Below, one piece after another: positions 33,279 through 41,579 of a stretch of 43,162 bases of DNA. Positions within the stretch are counted from its first letter, which is position 1. Every line of letters begins with the position of its first letter. Under the pieces are notes generated by a model, which worked only from the letters and a program-made list of their open reading frames with translations, did no database searches and was not told where the DNA came from. The position numbers were made by a program, and so were the translations under genes. The DNA comes from Phycisphaeraceae bacterium (GTDB lineage: Bacteria > Planctomycetota > Phycisphaerae > Phycisphaerales > UBA1924), in the NCBI GenBank assembly GCA_021299385.1, contig JAJTGZ010000042.1, positions 1 through 43,162 of the forward strand. Reading direction: 5' to 3'.

Positions 33279-33653
33279 GGGGTGGGGTGATAGAGGAGGG
33301 GCGACGGGGGTTTGGGGATTTACATTCGGGGACTTGCAGAGGAGTTGTTACTTCAACCCCGAAGGGGTTGTGGGATGTAGCCACGGGTGGAGGCGGGGCC
33401 TCCCCGCCGGAACCCGTGGAGAGGGGGCGATCGGAATCATCCACCCCGGCGGGGTGGAGGGGTTAGATCCTCGTGGAGTTGTATTGATGTTTCGGGTGCG
33501 GGAGGATTCCGCCGCCCCTGCCGGGGCGGGACGACATGATTCATGCCATCCACGGGTTGCGCCCGCGAAGCGCGGGCTTTACCCTTGGCTACAACCCTTG
33601 GCCCCGTTGGGGCCAGGAGGCACTCGGCGGGAGGTGGGTAGGGAGTGGGGCAC
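33279..33653. repeat. Compound palindromic repeat block, copy 2
   Basis: No gene is supported. From about 33354 to 33612 the block holds the same set of palindromes as the blocks at 15829-15975 and 35637-35848: CAACCCCGAAGGGGTTG, GTAGCCACGGGTGGAGGC ... GAACCCGTGG, CACCCCGGCGGGGTG, CCGCCCCTGCCGGGGCGG, CCCGCGAAGCGCGGG and CCCCGTTGGGG. The order of parts differs between blocks, as if they had been assembled from modules. Confidence 0.8.
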
Positions 33654-34359
33654 TTATTTGGGTGGGGTTGGGGGGGTGCCACCTGTGGGTGGTGCGGGTG
33701 GGGTTGTTGGGGGAGCTAGGAGTGTTGGCGTGCCTGTTGGGGGGATGAGGTAGATGGTGGTGCCGTCTTCGGTTGTGATGATCATGTTTTTGACGGAGCC
33801 TGCTAGGGGGGTGTTCCCGAGCATGATGCTCAAGAACTGTTTTTCATCGACGAGTAGCAACATGAGGGCGTTGCCGTTGGCGAAGTTGACGGGTAGCGGG
33901 ATGGGCGCCAGGCCAGGCACGACGAGGTTCGCGCCCGGACCTCCTTGGGACTGGAACTGGAAGCCCTGATCGGGGAAGCCCTTGAATGCGCCGAGCTTGC
34001 CGGTGGCCTCGGCGAGGAAGCGGTCCATCCGCGACTTGTCCCCAGCCGGGAGGACGGTTGGATCGACCAGTGCTGAAAGCCCGGTGTGGTCCCCCTGGGT
34101 GAGTTGCACGAAGGCGGTGTTCATGGGGTTGATGATGTTTGAGGTAAACTTTCTAGCCACCTGCACAGCCCCGATGAACAGCCCGACTTGCACGGCCGTG
34201 ACCAGCAGGCCCAGGGTGATCCCCGCCAGGGCGAGGAAGCGCCCACTCTTGGCAGATCAGCGAGAGGACCAGCGAGGCGATGGCCGAGATGCTTGTGCGT
34301 GGGGCCTCGACGACGAGTTGGGATTCGTAGTTTTGCGGGCCGAAGGGGTTTTGTGTCAT
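33654..34359 (-). pseudogene. Broken membrane protein gene (DUF4190-like)
   Basis: The 5' part (34359 down to about 34250) reads MTQNPFGPQNYESQLVVEAP and then the first hydrophobic stretch TSISAIASLVLSLIC, after which the frame runs into unrelated sequence. The 3' part continues in another frame as SGRFLALAGITLGLLVTAVQVG, the expected second membrane helix, and goes on through a 180-residue domain to a Pro/Thr-rich tail (PPTGGTPPTPPK). Two-helix proteins of this class normally have about 25-30 residues between the two parts, which are missing here. The damage near 34250-34262 is therefore a frameshift plus an apparent deletion of roughly 70-80 bases; a TGA blocks the upstream extension of the second frame. 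Confidence 0.65.
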
Positions 34360-34398
34360 GGGTGATGATACACGGCCTGGGTTTTCTGGGGGCAGGGC

Positions 34399-35043
34399 TT
34401 AGTTGGTGCCGTACATTCGGTCCCCGGCGTCGCCGAGGCCTGGGACGATGAAGCCGTGGTCGTTGAGGGTGCGGTCGAGGGCGGCGCAGTAGACGTGCAC
34501 GGCGGGGTGCTCGCGTTCGAGCCTGCGGACGCCCTCGGGGGAGGCGACCAGGCAGATCATCCGCAGGTCTTTGGCCCCGTGGGCGAGGAGGGTGGTGAGG
34601 CTCTCGCACGCCGAGCCGCCGGTGGCGAGCATCGGGTCAACGAGGATGACAGGCCCGGCGTCGAGGTTGGCCGGGAGTCGCTTGAGGTAGGCGACGGGCC
34701 TGAGCGTGCGCTCATCGCGCGCAAAGCCGAGGTGCCCGAGGCGGGCCTCGGGCATCATCTCCATCACCCCCTCGGCCATGCCCAGGCCCGAGCGCAGCAC
34801 GGGGACGACGGTAACGACCCCGGCCAGACGACGGCCCGTGGTCGTTTCGATAGGCGTCTGAACGTCGACGGCAACGGTTGGGAGTTGTCGGGTTGCCTCA
34901 TAGACCATAAGCCCGGCGATCTGGTAAACGAGCGCACGAAAGGGACGGTGCGTGGTGCTCACGTCGCGCAGGTAGGTCATCTTGTGCTGGATCAGGGGGT
35001 GGTCAAAGACCGTGAGGTTGGGGTGGGCCGGGTGTGGTGGCAT
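34399..35043 (-). CDS. upp: Uracil phosphoribosyltransferase
   Basis: Salvages uracil to UMP using PRPP. Seen over 214 residues: an N-terminus with DHPLIQHKMTYLRDVSTTHRPF, the conserved VPVLRSGLGMAEGVMEMMPEA loop, RDERTLRPVAYLKRLP, the PRPP-binding motif VILVDPMLATGGSA and the closing GLGDAGDRMYGTN. These are the full set of family motifs, in order, at normal length. The ATG at 35043 is used; the frame stays open upstream but would run into the tadA region. It is divergent from tadA. Confidence 0.95.
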   Translation of the reverse strand: MPPHPAHPNLTVFDHPLIQHKMTYLRDVSTTHRPFRALVYQIAGLMVYEATRQLPTVAVDVQTPIETTTGRRLAGVVTVVPVLRSGLGMAEGVMEMMPEARLGHLGFARDERTLRPVAYLKRLPANLDAGPVILVDPMLATGGSACESLTTLLAHGAKDLRMICLVASPEGVRRLEREHPAVHVYCAALDRTLNDHGFIVPGLGDAGDRMYGTN

Positions 35044-35182
35044 GGGGGAGGGTAGGAAATCGGGGGGTGGTTCTTTTGCTATCCTCGACGATGCGGGTGC
35101 TGTTGCACATAGCCCTTGGTGGTGCCCAGGGGTGTGTGGTGTTGCCGAGTTAGAACCACTGTGGACGAATACCTTCCTATTG

Positions 35183-35521
35183 ATGTTGCACAACCGGCGC
35201 GAGGTGGACAACGACCCGCTGGCGCACGCGGAGGTGCTGGCGATCCGTGCCGCGGCACGGGTGCTCGGGGATTGGCGGCTGGAGGGGCTGACGCTGGCGG
35301 TAACGCTCGAGCCGTGCCCGATGTGCGCGGGTGCGGCGGTCAACGCGAGGTTGGCGCGGCTGGTGTACGCCGCGAGCGACCCGAAGGCGGGCGCGTGCGG
35401 GACGTTGATGCGGCTGACAGAGGACGCGCGGCTGAACCACCGGATCACGCCGATCGGGGGGTTGATGGCCGAGGAATCGGCGGGGCTTTTGCGTGGGTTC
35501 TTTGCCCGGCTGCGGGGGTGA
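35183..35521 (+). CDS. tadA: tRNA adenosine deaminase, N-terminus missing or eroded
   Basis: TadA converts A34 of tRNA-Arg(ACG) to inosine. Seen: LHNRREVDNDPLAHAEVLAIRAAARVL with the catalytic HAE, the zinc motif TLEPCPMCAGAAVNARL and the C-terminal stretch LVYAASDPKAGACGTLMRLTED. What should come first, about 45-50 residues including a GEVPVGAV-like strand, is not recognisable in any frame upstream. A short ORF there (MRVLLHIALGGAQGCVVLPS) ends in a stop at 35151, and the stretch near 35150-35185 is AT-richer than the flanks. I list from the first in-frame ATG. It is either a pseudogene with another copy elsewhere, or a damaged consensus. The zinc site itself is intact. Confidence 0.65.
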   Translation: MLHNRREVDNDPLAHAEVLAIRAAARVLGDWRLEGLTLAVTLEPCPMCAGAAVNARLARLVYAASDPKAGACGTLMRLTEDARLNHRITPIGGLMAEESAGLLRGFFARLRG

Positions 35522-36004
35522 GTGAAATGACGAGCTTTACTCCAGAGGCCCTGAGGACCCAGAGGGGATCTACTCGGAGGACTGAGGGGTGGAGGTTTTC
35601 AGAGTGGTTCTTTGGGGTTGGAGTTGGGGATGACTTCGGCCCCAGCGGGGCCAAGGGCTGTAGCCACGGGTGGAGCCCGCGCTTTCGCGGGCGCAACCCG
35701 TTGCGCCCCGCCCCGGCAGGGGTGGAGGAGTCCGCCGCCCCTGCCGGGGCGGTTCAATCAGGTCGCGCACCCCTCCACGGGTTCCGGCGGGGATGCCCCG
35801 CCTCCACCCGTGGCTACAGCCCGCAACCCCTTCGGGGTTGAAGGCCATGCAACACGCAACCCCTCTGAGGTTGGAGGCGCTGGAAGCTACACCATGTCAT
35901 TCCTCCGCGTTTCTCTCTCTGCCTCCGCACCCTCCGCGAACCTCTTTTTGGAGGTGCTTAGCGTGTGCTAACCCCACCCCTGCCCCTCCCCTCGGGGGAG
36001 GGGT
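35522..36004. repeat. Intergenic region with three repeat families
   Basis: No gene is supported. In order: a copy of the TTTACTCC repeat (35536-35588, closely matching the copy at 1117); a compound palindromic block (35637-35848) with CCGCCCCGGCAGGGG-type cores, CCCGCGCTTTCGCGGG and GCAACCCCTTCGGGGTTG; a CT-rich stretch (35890-35960, CTCCGCGTTTCTCTCTCTGC) that resembles 1270-1330 and 15760-15800; and a C/G hairpin repeat (35970-36006) that overlaps the stop codon of the next gene. Confidence 0.75.
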
Positions 36005-36006
36005 TC
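35970..36006 (+). repeat. Dispersed C/G hairpin repeat, copy 3
   Basis: AACCCCACCCCTGCCCCTCC followed by CCTCGGGGGAGGGGTTC. It reaches into the stop codon (36005-36007) of the minus-strand DUF1444 gene, so the repeat contributes to the end of a coding sequence. Confidence 0.85.
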
Positions 36007-36814
36007 AAGCGGCTTCGCTCTCGGACTCTGGGAGGGTGCCGGCGACGCCGTCGCGGGTTACCACAAACAGGTGTGGCGTGATCGCGTACGGGAGTCGGCG
36101 GTAGTCTTCGTGCACGCGGGCGAGCAGCCGGCTGACGAACGGCTCGGGCCCGATGGACATCGCGACGAACATGTCGCGCGCGGGTGTGGCGACGTAGAAG
36201 TCGCCGCCCAGGCGGGTGCGCAGTCGGCTGTAGAGGTTGCCCAGCAGCAGGCGGGCGGCGTCGTAGCCGTCTTGCTCGGCTATGACGATGGCGCGTCCAC
36301 CCTCTCGGCTGGTAACGACCTGGAGTTCCAGTTCGGTGCTGATGTTGGCGATGTTCTCGCGGGCGAGGGCGTCGAGCTCTTCGGGGTTGGTCTGCCAGCG
36401 GAGCATCTGTTCGGTGGTGATGCTGACGGTCATCTGTGGCATGTCAATGACGAAGACGATGACGGTGCCGTTGACGAACGGGACGTGGGCGACCTGCTCG
36501 CGGTTGAGGTGGTTGAAGATCGACTCGGGCTGGATGCGTGGCATGACCTTGGTGCGGAGGAGGTCGAAACTCATGGAGCCGACGGTGTTGGCCTCGCCGC
36601 AGAAGAGTTGTTCGAGGTAGTGTTCGACGATCTCGCGTCCGCGTGAGGGGTCGTGCTTGACGAGTCGGACGAGGTTTTCGAGGTCGAGTCTGCGGCCGTT
36701 GATGATGAGCTCGCGTGGGCCGGTCAGTTCGATCTGGGAATCGGGCTGGATTTGGCGGAGCATCTCGGCGACCTGCTCGGCAAAGGCATCTGGTTCTCGC
36801 GGCATCTGGGCCAT
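36005..36814 (-). CDS. DUF1444 (YtpQ-like) family protein
   Basis: A 269-residue cytoplasmic protein of unknown function. Seen: an N-terminal helix (PDAFAEQVAEMLRQIQPDS), a short strand pair with IELTGPRELIINGRRLDLENLVRLV, then MPRIQPESIFNHLNREQVAHVPF, a beta-rich domain (GTVIVFVIDMPQMTVSIT) and a helical end with DMFVAMSIGPEPFVSRLLARVHEDYRRLPYAI. The order matches the DUF1444/YtpQ family as far as I recall it. The ATG at 36814 is favoured; the frame extends far upstream with no family sequence. No neighbour suggests a pathway. Confidence 0.75.
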   Translation of the reverse strand: MAQMPREPDAFAEQVAEMLRQIQPDSQIELTGPRELIINGRRLDLENLVRLVKHDPSRGREIVEHYLEQLFCGEANTVGSMSFDLLRTKVMPRIQPESIFNHLNREQVAHVPFVNGTVIVFVIDMPQMTVSITTEQMLRWQTNPEELDALARENIANISTELELQVVTSREGGRAIVIAEQDGYDAARLLLGNLYSRLRTRLGGDFYVATPARDMFVAMSIGPEPFVSRLLARVHEDYRRLPYAITPHLFVVTRDGVAGTLPESESEAA

Positions 36815-37189
36815 GCTGGTGCACCTTGGGGGAATGAGGAAAGCAGCACACATACGCCGGGGGCGGGCCTTGGGGTCAGGCCGGGGTGGCCGGGCAGAGT
36901 GGGGGACAGTGAGCAGATCGACAGCGTGGGGTGCCCCCTTGGCTGTGTGCAAGGAAAGGGGGCGTGCAGGCGATCCACCTGTGCCGGGTCGGTGGAGGTT
37001 GCGGGGCGGGCGGGTCCGGTTTGTCGTGGAGTAAGGCCCGGTAGCCTTGCGTTTGGAACCCCCTTGGACTTTTATTGCCGGGTCGCTATGCTCCACCCTG
37101 GCCGAGCCTTCTGTGGGGGGTAGGCAGGCCCTGGGGTTGGCCCGGGGCGCAGGCATGCAAACCCGCATCAGCACATGACGGAGGACAAC
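36815..37189. other. Intergenic region upstream of acpP
   Basis: A gene-free divergent interval between the DUF1444 gene and acpP. The only features I can support are the acpP promoter (37064-37092) and the GGAGG site at 37180-37184. The rest is G-rich low-complexity sequence without an obvious repeat copy. Confidence 0.6.
37064..37092 (+). promoter_or_regulatory. Probable acpP promoter
   Basis: TTGGAC (37064-37069) and TATGCT (37087-37092) with a 17-base spacer, about 98 bases before the acpP start. The predicted leader of about 90 bases is G/C-rich. Confidence 0.5.
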
Positions 37190-37438
37190 GTGAACAAGAG
37201 CGAAATCGAAACAAAGGTCATCGAGATCGTCGCCAAGCAGCTCGGCGCCGAGAAGGGGACGATCAAGCCGGCGACACACTTTCAGACGGACCTGAACGCC
37301 GACAGTCTTGATACGGTCGAGTTGGTGATGGAGTTCGAGGACGCCTTTGAGACGTCGATCCCCGACGAGCAGGCCGAGAAGATCACAACGGTGGGTCAGG
37401 CGATTGATTTTATCTGCCAGGCCAAGGGCGTCAGCTGA
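37190..37438 (+). CDS. acpP: Acyl carrier protein
   Basis: Carries growing acyl chains as thioesters on 4'-phosphopantetheine in fatty acid synthesis. Seen over 82 residues: helix 1 ([15 protein letters not shown]), the DSL motif with Ser39 that takes the prosthetic group ([21 protein letters not shown]), a highly acidic helix 2 and helix 4 ending in KGVS. I choose GTG at 37190 because GGAGG lies five bases before it; the ATG at 37175 would add MTEDN. It is followed on the same strand by fabF, the usual partner. Confidence 0.93.
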   Translation: MNKSEIETKVIEIVAKQLGAEKGTIKPATHFQTDLNADSLDTVELVMEFEDAFETSIPDEQAEKITTVGQAIDFICQAKGVS

Positions 37439-37446
37439 GGGCCTTG

Positions 37447-37466
37447 GTGCGGGTTTCAACCCGCAC
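37447..37466. other. Perfect hairpin just after acpP
   Basis: GTGCGGGTT-TC-AACCCGCAC is a 9-pair stem with a 2-base loop, nine bases past the acpP stop. There is no T tract. It may attenuate or process the acpP-fabF message so that more acyl carrier protein than synthase is made. Confidence 0.5.
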
Positions 37467-37476
37467 GGCCAGAGGA

Positions 37477-37586
37477 GTTCACCACAGAGGCACAGAGGCA
37501 CAGAGGCACAGAGAAAACAGGGGGCAGTTTTTTTGTCTTCCTACTTAGCCCTGTTTTCTCAGTGCCTCTGTGCCTCTGTGGTGAAC
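37477..37586. repeat. Long palindrome (CCACAGAGGCAC family), copy 2
   Basis: The left arm (37477-37522) and right arm (37549-37586) are complementary over about 38 bases, apart from one mismatch and one extra CAGAGGCA unit in the left arm. It lies between acpP and fabF and would form a large RNA hairpin in any joint transcript. The arms are built from 8-base CAGAGGCA units. Confidence 0.85.
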
Positions 37587-37704
37587 TGATTCTTTGAACA
37601 CCCTGCTAGCCGAGCATGCCTGGGCGTCGTGGCCGGTCTCTCCCTAGACTTCCCTTTGCCCCACCCCGTGCGGCAGCCTGTGCGACCGGCTTCGGAGTCT
37701 ACCC

Positions 37705-39006
37705 ATGCCCAACCCAAACGGACCGCGGATCGTCATCACCGGGATGGGGGCTATCACCAATATTGGGCATAACGCACGCGACACTTGGGCGGCGATGCGG
37801 GATGGGCGGTCGGGGATCACCACCATCGAGAGCAGCGACTTCACCCCCTGGGCGGGCAAGTGGGATACGACCATCGGGGGGCAGGTCAAGAACTGGGACC
37901 CGAGCAGTGTCATCGAGTTCCGCGAGGCCAAGAGGCTTGACCGGTTTACGCTCTTTGGCGTGGCCGCGGCGGTCGAGGCCGTGGGGCACTCGGGGATCGA
38001 CTTTAGCAAACTCGACGCTGAGCGGTGCGGGGTGATCTTCGGCTCTGGGATCGGGGGGATCACCACGATCGAGGAGGGGAAGGACACGCTGCTGGCCAAG
38101 GGGCCATCTCGGCTGTCGCCGTTTACGGTCCCCAGGCTGATGCCCAACGCCGCGGCGGGGAACGTCTCGATCCGCTTTGGGCTTAAAGGCCCTGCCAGCA
38201 CGCACGCGACGGCGTGCGCGTCGTCCGGGCACTCGATGGGCGACGCGGTGCACACGATGCGCCGTGGGGAGGCGGACGTGATGGTCGTCGGCGGCACAGA
38301 GGCGGCGATCTCGCCGATCTGCGTTGCCAGTTTCAGCGTCATGCGGGCGCTGAGCACGCGGAACGACGACCCGACGCGGGCCTCGCGACCGTTTGATGTT
38401 GACCGGGACGGGTTTGTGCTGGCCGAAGGCGCCGCGGCGTTTGTGCTTGAGACCGAGGCGCACGCGCGGGCGCGTGGGGCGGTGATCCTGGCCGAGGTCG
38501 TTGGGGTGGCGAACTCGTCGGACGCCTATCACATCACCGCGCCGGACCCCAACGGGAGTGGTGCGGCACGCTCGATGCGATGGGCCTTGCGCGATGCGCA
38601 CCTGAACACGACGGACATCGGCTATATCAACGCCCACGGCACCAGCACGCCTCTGGGGGACAAGGCGGAGGTCGAGGCCGTGCTGACGCTCTTTGGGGAC
38701 CACGCACGCAAGAGCCGGGGTGGAACGTGCCTGATGAGCAGCACCAAGAGCGTGCACGGGCACTGCCTGGGTGCCAGCGGGGCGGTCGAGACGATCGCCT
38801 GCGTACACGCCGTGCGCGAGGGGATTATCGCGCCGACGATGAACCTGCAAACGCCTGGGACAAGGGATGAGCAGGGTCAGATCAACCTGTTCGATGTGGA
38901 CCTGGTGCCCAACTCGGCTAGGAACAAGGGCGTGCGGTATGTGATGAACAACACGTTCGGGTTCGGGGGGCACAACTGCTCGATCATCATCGGGCGGTAT
39001 GAGTAG
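37705..39006 (+). CDS. fabF: 3-oxoacyl-[acyl-carrier-protein] synthase II
   Basis: Condenses malonyl-ACP with acyl-ACP in fatty acid elongation. Seen over 433 residues: the opening RIVITGMGAITNIGHN, the active-site motif THATACASSGHSMGDAV with Cys171, VGGTEAAISPI, the first catalytic His in NAHGTSTPLGDKAE, the second in STKSVHGHCLGASGAVE, and NNTFGFGGHNCSI near the end. It is full length. The ATG at 37705 precedes MPNPNGPRIV. The acpP-fabF order supports the assignment. Confidence 0.95.
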   Translation: MPNPNGPRIVITGMGAITNIGHNARDTWAAMRDGRSGITTIESSDFTPWAGKWDTTIGGQVKNWDPSSVIEFREAKRLDRFTLFGVAAAVEAVGHSGIDFSKLDAERCGVIFGSGIGGITTIEEGKDTLLAKGPSRLSPFTVPRLMPNAAAGNVSIRFGLKGPASTHATACASSGHSMGDAVHTMRRGEADVMVVGGTEAAISPICVASFSVMRALSTRNDDPTRASRPFDVDRDGFVLAEGAAAFVLETEAHARARGAVILAEVVGVANSSDAYHITAPDPNGSGAARSMRWALRDAHLNTTDIGYINAHGTSTPLGDKAEVEAVLTLFGDHARKSRGGTCLMSSTKSVHGHCLGASGAVETIACVHAVREGIIAPTMNLQTPGTRDEQGQINLFDVDLVPNSARNKGVRYVMNNTFGFGGHNCSIIIGRYE

Positions 39007-39158
39007 TGGGGCAATGGACACAAAGGACGCAGGGGCAGAGGTTTTCAGAGCGAGGGGTGGTTTATAAATGGTGGAGGTTGGGTGGGTAAGTCTGCTGGTC
39101 TGCTGCGGGCTGTCGGCAACTCTCTTGCTTGCTGGCCTGGGTTGCCGATATCTGTGGC

Positions 39159-39500
39159 ATGGCCATTGATATCCAGGCCCTGCTGAAGCTTGAGGTGCCG
39201 ATTATCGTCGTGCTGGGCCGGCGGGACATGCCTGTGCGTGAGGTTACGGCGTTGATCCCCGGGGCGATCATCGAGCTGCCGCAGAGTGCCGAGTCAGACC
39301 TTGAGCTGCTGGCAAACAACAAACTCGTCGGGGTGGGGCGTGCGGTGAAGGTTGGGGAGAACTACGGGCTGCGGATCAGTTTCATCGGGAACCTCCGCGA
39401 CCGGCTGCAAGCCCTGGCCAGCAAGCCGGAGTCCTCCCCAAACCCCCCAGCCCAGGATGCCGAGGCCCTCGCGTCGGCAATGATGGCAGGCCAAACATAA
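39159..39500 (+). CDS. FliN/YscQ-like SpoA-domain protein
   Basis: A 113-residue protein matching the C-terminal domain of flagellar switch protein FliN and type III secretion YscQ. Seen: LLKLEVPIIVVLGRRDMPVREV, LIPGAIIELPQSAESDLELLANN and LVGVGRAVKVGENYGLRISFIG, the usual SpoA strand order. The last 35 residues are Ala/Pro-rich and not part of the domain. No other flagellar or secretion gene is in the window, so it is either an isolated part of a dispersed flagellar set or a stand-alone protein. The ATG at 39159 is used. Confidence 0.85.
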   Translation: MAIDIQALLKLEVPIIVVLGRRDMPVREVTALIPGAIIELPQSAESDLELLANNKLVGVGRAVKVGENYGLRISFIGNLRDRLQALASKPESSPNPPAQDAEALASAMMAGQT

Positions 39501-39737
39501 TCCGAGTGGTGGGTAGGCGCAAAAACCGCTTGTGGGTGAGTGTACCAAGGGCAATCCGATGCCGGGGTGCTCGTGGGCGTGTGTGTTGAGTGAATACCTC
39601 GTCTTTGGGCCTTGATACCAGCCTTAGGGGGGCTAGCATCTAGCCGTGGATGCGCCCGGCGCACGAATCTGGGTTTTTGAGCATCTATTACTGTCTGGAC
39701 CTGGCTCAAGGCCGCTCACTGTTTTATGGAGATAGTT

Positions 39738-41381
39738 ATGCAGAATGTCCGTCCCTATGCGTCAGCCATTGCTGTTCCTCTCGCCTTGGCACTTCTGGCT
39801 GGCTGTACGATCGACGGCTCCAAGGGTGGCACGTCGATGACGCCGACGAACGCCGCGCCTGCCGCGCCGGTCAACGTGTCAGTCAAGACGGTTACGGTCA
39901 GCAACAACCCGGTCCCGGCCGCGCCGGCCCCGGTGCCTGCCCCGGCCCCGGCACCGGTGGGCACGTCGACGACGACGGTCTTCTACCCGACGGGCAGCGA
40001 GTCGGGTGCCGCACTCCGCTTTGACCGCACGGCCCCGGGCGAGGTCAACGCCGGCGGCGAGTTCACCTATGAACTGCGTGTTACCAACGTAACGCGTGTG
40101 GCCCTCGAGAACGTGATGGTTACCGAGACGATCCCGAGCAACTTCACGCTCGTCCGCACCGACCCGGCCGCGACGGTCGCAGGCTCGGCGGGCACCTTCA
40201 ACATCGGCTCGCTCGCCCCCGGCGCGAGCAAGACGATCAAGGTTACCGGCAAGGCCGGCACGTCCGGCTCGATCAGCAGCTGCGCGACGGTTACATACTC
40301 GCTGCCGATCTGCAGCACGATCAACGTCGTCGCCCCCGCCCTGAAGATCGAGAAGACCGCCTTTGGCTCGGCCCAGGGTGGGAGCACCGAGACGATCTGC
40401 GACATCGTCCCCGTCCGCCTCATCGTCAGCAACCCGGGCACGGGCGTTGCCCGCAACGTAACGGTTACCAGCAACCTTCCCGCGGGCCTGACAACGACCG
40501 ACGGCAAGCAGACGGTCGATTTCTCTGCCGGGGACCTGGTTGCCGGCCAGAGCAAAACCTTTGAGTTCAACACCAAGGCGGCTCGTCCGGGCAGCTTCAC
40601 AAGCACGGCGTCGGCCAAGGGCGACAACGGCCTGACTGCTCAGAGCAACAACGTTTCGATCGCCTTCCGGGGCAGCAGGTTTGCGATCACCCAGGTTGCC
40701 GAGAGCGCAACGCTCTACCCCGGTCGCCCGGCGAACTTCACCGTCGAGGTCCGCAACACGGGTGATGGCCCGGCTAAGAACGCCGTGGTCCAGGCCACGC
40801 TCCCGGCTGGCGCGTCGCTGATCTCGGCGACCGAGAACGGCCAGGCCGCTGGCGGGAACGTCAGCTGGACGCTGGGGACCTTTGCCGCGGGCGCGAGCAA
40901 GACGCTCAAGTTCACGGTCAACCCGGGCAGCAACACGACGATCAACAGCGTTTCGACCATCCGTGGCGAGTGCTCCGAGGCGGCCTCGGCGAACGCGACG
41001 GTTACGTTCCAGGGCGTGCCCGCGCTGCTCACCGAGCTGATCGATGGTCCTGACCCGATCGGCCCCGGCGAGGAGACCACCTTCAAGTTCACCGTCCGCA
41101 ACCAGTCCGGGACCACCGGCGATAGCAACCTCAAGGCCGTCATCACGCTGGGCAACGGGCTGACCTTCGTCAGCGGCACGGGCCCCTCGGCTGTGTCGGC
41201 CGCGGGCAACGTTGTTACGCTCGCCGGCATCCCGACCCTGGCCGCAGGCCAGGAACTGGTCTGGACCGTCAAGGCCAAGAACACCAACCCCGTCGGCGAC
41301 ACGCGCACGAGCTTCAGTGTTACGACCGACTACTTCAAGAACCCGATCGTCGGCACCGAGTCGACCAACCTCGTCCGCTGA
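39738..41381 (+). CDS. DUF11-repeat lipoprotein (OmcB-like)
   Basis: A 547-residue envelope lipoprotein. Seen: a signal sequence (YASAIAVPLALALLAGC) with lipobox LAGC; a Pro/Ala linker (VPAAPAPVPAPAPAPVG, about residues 58-80); then four consecutive DUF11/conserved-repeat domains of about 110-120 residues. The domain motifs are ELRVTNVTRVALENVMVTETIP, RLIVSNPGTGVARNVTVTSNLP, EVRNTGDGPAKNAVVQATLP and KFTVRNQSGTTGDSNLKAVI. The pattern resembles the chlamydial Cys-rich outer membrane protein OmcB, but Cys residues are few. The ATG at 39738 is preferred because GGAGA lies five bases before it. A strong terminator follows. Confidence 0.88.
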   Translation: MQNVRPYASAIAVPLALALLAGCTIDGSKGGTSMTPTNAAPAAPVNVSVKTVTVSNNPVPAAPAPVPAPAPAPVGTSTTTVFYPTGSESGAALRFDRTAPGEVNAGGEFTYELRVTNVTRVALENVMVTETIPSNFTLVRTDPAATVAGSAGTFNIGSLAPGASKTIKVTGKAGTSGSISSCATVTYSLPICSTINVVAPALKIEKTAFGSAQGGSTETICDIVPVRLIVSNPGTGVARNVTVTSNLPAGLTTTDGKQTVDFSAGDLVAGQSKTFEFNTKAARPGSFTSTASAKGDNGLTAQSNNVSIAFRGSRFAITQVAESATLYPGRPANFTVEVRNTGDGPAKNAVVQATLPAGASLISATENGQAAGGNVSWTLGTFAAGASKTLKFTVNPGSNTTINSVSTIRGECSEAASANATVTFQGVPALLTELIDGPDPIGPGEETTFKFTVRNQSGTTGDSNLKAVITLGNGLTFVSGTGPSAVSAAGNVVTLAGIPTLAAGQELVWTVKAKNTNPVGDTRTSFSVTTDYFKNPIVGTESTNLVR

Positions 41382-41421
41382 GAGCAGTGGCGGGCCTAAG
41401 AGAGTGAATTGAAACCAGACC

Positions 41422-41456
41422 GCCGGCGGGCCACAGGGCCCGCCGGCTTTGTTTTT
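41422..41456 (+). terminator. Strong rho-independent terminator
   Basis: GCCGGCGGGCC-ACAG-GGCCCGCCGGC is a perfect 11-pair stem (41422-41432 with 41437-41447), followed by TTTGTTTTT. It terminates the DUF11 lipoprotein gene 40 bases after its stop. Confidence 0.92.
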
Positions 41457-41579
41457 GGATTTCACTCAGAGGACGGAGATGCAGAGTAGAAGAGGCAGAG
41501 TGGCAGAGTTGCAAAGCGACAGAGTGTGGGCTGGTTGATTGGATCAGTCGCGGTTCCATTGGGCGTGTTGGTTGGAAGG

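Noticed and set aside
36005-37501. 498-residue minus-strand ORF as one protein
   Set aside because: The region above 36814 overlaps acpP and its promoter and has no family sequence. The family match begins at MAQMPREP.
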